A stretch of 64,000 nt of DNA from positions 124,001 to 188,000 of the forward strand of contig PVBG01000007.1 in the NCBI GenBank assembly GCA_002968845.1. The letters run 5' to 3'. Of this stretch, positions 60,409 through 64,000 are shown one piece after another (the first letter of the stretch is position 1; the number at the start of each line of letters is the position of its first letter). The translations under genes and the position numbers were made by a program. The notes below the pieces were generated by a model. That model was given only the letters and a program-made list of their open reading frames with translations. It was not told where the DNA came from and ran no database searches. The DNA is from Neorhizobium tomejilense (GTDB lineage Bacteria > Pseudomonadota > Alphaproteobacteria > Rhizobiales > Rhizobiaceae).

Positions 60409-61425
60409 ATGCTGACGAGTGCGCCCCGCCCCTCGCCGATAACGCCGACCGTCGATTTCGACGGGAAGGGCGTGCAGCACGGGCATCTGCGATTGCCCTA
60501 CAGCCGTGACGACAGCGCCTGGGGTTCGGTGATGATCCCGGTCTGCGTCATCTCCAACGGCGAAGGCCCGACCGCGCTCCTCACCGGTGCCAACCATGGC
60601 GACGAATATGAAGGTCCGGCGGCTCTTTTCGAACTGGCACGGACGCTGGATCCCTCGCAGGTGAGTGGGCGCGTCATCATCGTCCCGGCGCTCAATTATC
60701 CCGCGTTTCGCGCCGGAACCCGTACGTCGCCGATCGATCGCGGAAATCTGAACCGTAGCTTTCCAGGTCGCCCGGATGGAACGGTGACGGAAAAGATCGC
60801 GGACTATGTCACCCGCAATCTGGTACCGCTCGCCGACATCGTGCTCGACTTCCATTCGGGCGGCAAGACGCTCGATTTTCTTCCCTATGCAGCAGCACAC
60901 GAACTGCCCGACAAGGATCAGGAGGCGCGTTGTTTTGATGCCGTTGCGGCTTTCGCTGCGCCCTACTCGATGAAAATGCTGGAGATCGATGCGGTCGGCA
61001 TGCTGGATACGACGGTCGAGGAACTGGGCAAGGTCTTCGTGACCACCGAGCTCGGCGGTGCTGGCACTGCCAGCGCAAGAACGATCGAGATCGCGCGAAA
61101 GGGCAGTCTCAACCTCCTGCGCCACGTCGGAATCCTGGAGGGCGCGCCCTGTACCCAGCCGACCCGCTGGCTCGATATGCCGTCAAGCGATTGCTTCACA
61201 TTCGCTGAAGATGACGGACTGGTGGCGTTCGCGCACGATCTCGGCGATCCGATCATTACCGGCGATATCATCGCCAGCATCTACCCGGTCGGAAAGACCG
61301 GTGTTGCGCCGATCCACTGCCGCGCTGCCATGGATGGCGTTCTGGCGGCTCGCCACGTGCCCGGCCTCATCAAGGCCGGCGACTGCCTTTCCGTGATCGC
61401 GACGATCACGGAGAAGATCAAATAA
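60409..61425 (+). CDS. doeB: N-alpha-acetyl-L-2,4-diaminobutyrate deacetylase DoeB (EutE)
   Basis: 338 residues of the succinylglutamate desuccinylase/aspartoacylase (M14-like zinc) family. Zinc-binding GANHGDEYEGPAALFELA (HxxE), the substrate-site NYPAFRAGTRTSPIDRGNLNRSFPG and LDFHSGGKTLDFLP (third ligand His) are all visible; ELGGAGTAS holds a conserved Glu region. It removes acetate from ADABA to give diaminobutyrate for DoeD. The start at 60409 is preceded by AGGC close to the upstream stop. Confidence 0.92.
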   Translation: MLTSAPRPSPITPTVDFDGKGVQHGHLRLPYSRDDSAWGSVMIPVCVISNGEGPTALLTGANHGDEYEGPAALFELARTLDPSQVSGRVIIVPALNYPAFRAGTRTSPIDRGNLNRSFPGRPDGTVTEKIADYVTRNLVPLADIVLDFHSGGKTLDFLPYAAAHELPDKDQEARCFDAVAAFAAPYSMKMLEIDAVGMLDTTVEELGKVFVTTELGGAGTASARTIEIARKGSLNLLRHVGILEGAPCTQPTRWLDMPSSDCFTFAEDDGLVAFAHDLGDPIITGDIIASIYPVGKTGVAPIHCRAAMDGVLAARHVPGLIKAGDCLSVIATITEKIK

Positions 61426-61484
61426 ACGCAACCATCTGAGATCCGAAAACGGACCAGAAGAACCTTAACCAGAGGAGAATTCGA

Positions 61485-62336
61485 ATGCGCATCTCTAAAA
61501 CCATTTGCCTTTCCACACTTGCGCTTTGCATCGGCGTCACGTCGGCCACCGCACTGACCGTCGAAGAAGCCAAGAAACAGGGATTTATCCGTGCCGCGAC
61601 GGCCAACGAGGTACCCTACTCGTATATGCAGCCGGACGGCACCTCTGCCGGTATCGGCCCCGACGTCGCCAATGCCGTTCTAAAGTCCATGGGCATTGAG
61701 GAGGTCAATTGGACCGTAACGCCCTTCGGCACGCTCATTCCAGGTCTTAAGGCTCGTCGCTTCGATTTTGCCGCCGCAGAGCAGAACATATCCCCCGAGC
61801 GCTGCAAGCAGGTCGCCTTTACCGAGCCCAACTCGTCCTACGGTGAGGGACTGCTGGTCAAGAAAGGCAATCCGAAGCGCCTGACGACCTATGGCGACAT
61901 TGCAAAAGATCCATCCTTGAAAGTTGCCGTGGTTTCCGGTGCAAACAATGTCGACTTCCTGCGTGCCGTCGGCGTCAAAGACGAGCAGATCGTCTTCATT
62001 CCGGCGAATGCCGATGCGATCCCGACCGTGCAGAGCCGGGTCGATGCCTATGCGGCGACCGAGTTGACCGTTTCCGAACTCGCCAAGGGGCAGGCCAATG
62101 TCGAGCAGGTTGCGCCGTTCAAGGATCCGATCGTCAAGGGCGCACCCGTCCGCAACTATGGCGGCTTTGCCTTCCGTCCGGAAGACAAGGAATTGCGCGA
62201 CGCGTTCAACACCGCACTCATCGCGTTCCGAAAGACGGATGGCTACAAGAAGACCCTGATGAAGTATGGCCTGTCGGAACAGAGCATTGCGGCAGCAGCG
62301 GAGAAGAAAGTCGCTGATCTCTGCTCCGGGAAGTAA
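61485..62336 (+). CDS. ehuB: Ectoine/hydroxyectoine ABC transporter substrate-binding protein EhuB
   Basis: 283 residues with a signal peptide (MRISKTICLSTLALCIGVTSATA, about 1-23) and a family-3 binding-protein body: GFIRAATANEVPYSYMQPDGTSAGIGPDVANAVLKSMG, WTVTPFGTLIPGLKARRFDFAAAEQNISPERCKQVAFTEP. CAGAGGAG precedes ATG 61485. The cluster context identifies ectoine and hydroxyectoine as ligands. A hairpin follows directly. Confidence 0.92.
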   Translation: MRISKTICLSTLALCIGVTSATALTVEEAKKQGFIRAATANEVPYSYMQPDGTSAGIGPDVANAVLKSMGIEEVNWTVTPFGTLIPGLKARRFDFAAAEQNISPERCKQVAFTEPNSSYGEGLLVKKGNPKRLTTYGDIAKDPSLKVAVVSGANNVDFLRAVGVKDEQIVFIPANADAIPTVQSRVDAYAATELTVSELAKGQANVEQVAPFKDPIVKGAPVRNYGGFAFRPEDKELRDAFNTALIAFRKTDGYKKTLMKYGLSEQSIAAAAEKKVADLCSGK

Positions 62337-62343
62337 CAAAAAA

Positions 62344-62366
62344 GCGCCCGGTCCCGGACCGGGCGC
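62344..62366 (+). terminator. Hairpin between ehuB and ehuC
   Basis: GCGCCCGGTC (62344-62353) and GACCGGGCGC (62357-62366) form a perfect 10-bp stem with a 3-nt loop, 7 bp after the ehuB stop. No T-run follows, so it more likely protects the ehuB message or reduces read-through than fully terminates. Confidence 0.6.
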
Positions 62367-62395
62367 TCCCCGCTTTCATTCGGAGAGATTGCCAG

Positions 62396-63061
62396 ATGAG
62401 CTGGACAGCCTATCTGCCGATGCTTTGGCAAGGCGCTACCGTGACGATGACGATCACTTTGGCAGCGATCGTCTGCGGCGCGATGCTCGCCTTCGTTTTC
62501 GGCATCCTGCGCGTCGAGGGAGGACCGATTTTGTCGGCCGTCGCGCTCTGTTACACGGAGGTGTTTCGTGGGACCTCGCTGTTCGTTCAGCTGTTCTGGT
62601 TCTATTACGCGCTGCCACTGGTCGGTCTCAGCTTCGATCCGATCACCACCGGCATTCTGGTATTGGCCGCCCATGTCGGCGGCTATGGGGCCGAAATCGT
62701 TCGAGGCGCCCTCGCATCGGTCTCCGTGCAGCAACTGGAGGCCGCCCGGGCATTGAATTTCAACCGTGCCCAGACCCTCTTTCGCATTTCGCTGCCACAA
62801 GCCATCGTCGAAATGATGCCGGCCTTCGGAAACCTCGCCATCGAAACGCTGAAGCTGTCCTCGCTGGTGTCGTTGATCTCGATCGCCGATCTCACCTTCG
62901 CGGCCCAATCCATTCGCAACATCACGCTGGACAGCGCAAGCATCTATTCGATCACGCTCGTATGCTACTTCGCCATGTCGCTCGTCCTGATGGCAGCCGT
63001 GCGCGTGATCGAGCATTTCGTGCGGCGCGGCGATGTCTTCCCTCGCTCGGCTCATTCATGA
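62396..63061 (+). CDS. ehuC: Ectoine ABC transporter permease EhuC
   Basis: 221 residues of the polar amino-acid (HisM/GlnP) permease family. About five membrane helices, the first ATVTMTITLAAIVCGAMLAFVFGIL; CYTEVFRGTSLFVQLFWFYYALP is the family N-terminal signature and QLEAARALNFNRAQTLFRISLPQAI the EAA loop. Its ATG is preceded by GGAGAG. Works with EhuD as the heteromeric channel. Confidence 0.92.
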   Translation: MSWTAYLPMLWQGATVTMTITLAAIVCGAMLAFVFGILRVEGGPILSAVALCYTEVFRGTSLFVQLFWFYYALPLVGLSFDPITTGILVLAAHVGGYGAEIVRGALASVSVQQLEAARALNFNRAQTLFRISLPQAIVEMMPAFGNLAIETLKLSSLVSLISIADLTFAAQSIRNITLDSASIYSITLVCYFAMSLVLMAAVRVIEHFVRRGDVFPRSAHS

Positions 63062-63074
63062 GGATCTTACCGCC

Positions 63075-63767
63075 ATGATGTATGGTTACGAATGGGACAC
63101 GACAACCTGGGTTACCTACACGACCTCGATCCTGCCAATCATTCTGATTGGTTTGACCGTCACGTTGAAGGCTGCAGCCGCTGGGTTCGCGATTGCACTG
63201 GTGCTCGGCCTGGTATTCGCCCTCTTGCGCCGAAGCCGCGTCAAGGTGATCTCCTGGACGACCGCCGTTATCGTTGAGTTCCTGCGCGATACGCCGCTTT
63301 TGGTGCAGCTGTTCTTCCTCTACTACGTGCTGCCCGATTTCGGTATCGTGCTCCCCGCCTTTCTGACCGGTGCGCTGGCGCTTGGTCTGCAATATGCGGC
63401 CTACACGTCGGAGGTCTATCGCGGCGGCATCGAAGCGGTGCATCACGGGCAATGGGAAGCGGCAACCGCCCTCAATATGACGCGCATGCAGGCCTATCGC
63501 GACATCATCCTGCCCCAGGCCGTTCCGCGAATAGTCCCTGCCATGGGCAACTATCTCGTGGCCATGATCAAGGAAACCCCGGTTCTCTCGGTGGTCACCG
63601 TTCTTGAGATGATGGGGCTTGCCAACATGATCGGCGAACGCACCTTCGAATATCTCGTGCCGCTGACGCTTGTCGGCCTGATCTTCCTTCTGCTGACGCT
63701 GATCTGCTCAGCAGGCCTCCACCGCTTGCATAAAGCTCTTCCAAAGGCAGGAATACCCTTGCGATGA
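63075..63767 (+). CDS. ehuD: Ectoine ABC transporter permease EhuD
   Basis: 230 residues from ATG 63075. An in-frame start at 63033 would overlap ehuC by 29 bp and adds an unconserved leader. Family features are SILPIILIGLTVTLKAAAAGFAIALVLGL, VEFLRDTPLLVQLFFLYYVLP and the EAA loop QWEAATALNMTRMQAYRDIILPQAV. GAGGA lies about 11 bases upstream of the chosen start. The stop overlaps ehuA by 4 bp. Confidence 0.9.
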   Translation: MMYGYEWDTTTWVTYTTSILPIILIGLTVTLKAAAAGFAIALVLGLVFALLRRSRVKVISWTTAVIVEFLRDTPLLVQLFFLYYVLPDFGIVLPAFLTGALALGLQYAAYTSEVYRGGIEAVHHGQWEAATALNMTRMQAYRDIILPQAVPRIVPAMGNYLVAMIKETPVLSVVTVLEMMGLANMIGERTFEYLVPLTLVGLIFLLLTLICSAGLHRLHKALPKAGIPLR

Positions 63768-64000
63768 CCAACAATATCGATCCGCCGCCCATCATCGAGT
63801 TTTCCGATGTCACCAAGCGCTTCGGGATTCTGACGGTGCTTGACCACTTCAATTTCTGCGTCGCGAAGGGCGAGAAAGTCACGCTTATCGGACCGTCAGG
63901 CTCCGGTAAATCGACGGTCCTGCGCATTCTTATGACACTCGAACCGTTCCAGGAAGGCAAGCTAACGCTTGCTGGCACGTCCTACCACGAGCAGGGCGGC
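63764..64000 (+). CDS. ehuA: Ectoine ABC transporter ATPase EhuA (cut by window end)
   Basis: The first 79 residues are present: IIEFSDVTKRFGILTVLDHFNFCVAKGEKVTLIGPSGSGKST with Walker A GPSGSGKST near residue 43-51. The rest lies beyond the window. It is coupled to ehuD by an ATGA overlap and would energise the EhuBCD importer. Confidence 0.9.
   Translation, partial: MTNNIDPPPIIEFSDVTKRFGILTVLDHFNFCVAKGEKVTLIGPSGSGKSTVLRILMTLEPFQEGKLTLAGTSYHEQGG

Overview
The window looks like DNA from a rhizobial alphaproteobacterium (Rhizobiaceae; Sinorhizobium/Ensifer, Rhizobium or Agrobacterium type). It is GC-rich and dense with ABC-transporter operons. It holds a galactoglucan (EPS II)-type exopolysaccharide cluster and an ectoine catabolism cluster, both of which sit on the pSymB megaplasmid in Sinorhizobium meliloti. 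A chromid or megaplasmid origin is therefore plausible but cannot be shown from this sequence. No rRNA, tRNA, CRISPR array or complete insertion sequence was seen.

Region 1 (1-12956). A truncated IclR-family regulator is transcribed away from an operon of a peptide/nickel-type ABC transporter (binding protein, two permeases, two ATPases), an MDR oxidoreductase, hydantoinase/oxoprolinase B and A subunits, and an M20 peptidase. This reads as import plus ATP-dependent ring opening and hydrolysis of a cyclic amide or modified peptide. A 13-bp palindrome lies between the regulator and the operon. Region 2 (12957-13982) holds a membrane-anchored GGDEF-like protein with a degenerate active-site motif.

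Region 3 (14047-41724) is about 28 kb and 21 genes, matching the content of the S. meliloti EPS II cluster (wga/wgc/wgg/wgd/wge, formerly expA/C/G/D/E). The leftward wga-like operon holds an unknown protein, a GT2-GT4 fusion, two pyruvyltransferases and a secreted glycosidase-like protein. Next come a GT4 (wgcA-like), a MarR regulator (wggR-like), a type I secretion ABC exporter and adaptor (wgdAB-like), a small RTX calcium-binding protein (wgeA-like), and a wge-like operon of glycosyltransferases, a methyltransferase and accessory proteins. An oppositely oriented alpha/beta-hydrolase-like gene and a dTDP-rhamnose operon (rmlC-B-D-A) complete the set. Four copies of a 19-bp palindrome built on TACTTCAA-N3-TTGAAGTA precede the four transcription units and probably form the MarR regulon.

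Region 4 (41725-51735). The EPS cluster ends at an IS5-type transposase remnant and an acyl-CoA ligase that has lost most of its interior. These sit at the 3' end of a carbohydrate-type ABC transporter operon (binding protein, two permeases, ATPase) read leftward. A divergent LysR regulator, a TIM-barrel sugar isomerase/epimerase-like gene, a GMC oxidoreductase and a ParD/ParE-type toxin-antitoxin pair follow.

Region 5 (52055-64000) is an ectoine/hydroxyectoine utilisation cluster: an AsnC/Lrp regulator (doeX/asnR-like), doeC, doeD, the MocR-type regulator enuR, eutB, eutC, doeA (eutD), doeB (eutE), then ehuB, ehuC, ehuD and the beginning of ehuA at the window edge. EutA is not present in the window. 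Together these would import ectoines, open the ring, deacetylate and deaminate the products, and oxidise aspartate semialdehyde to aspartate.
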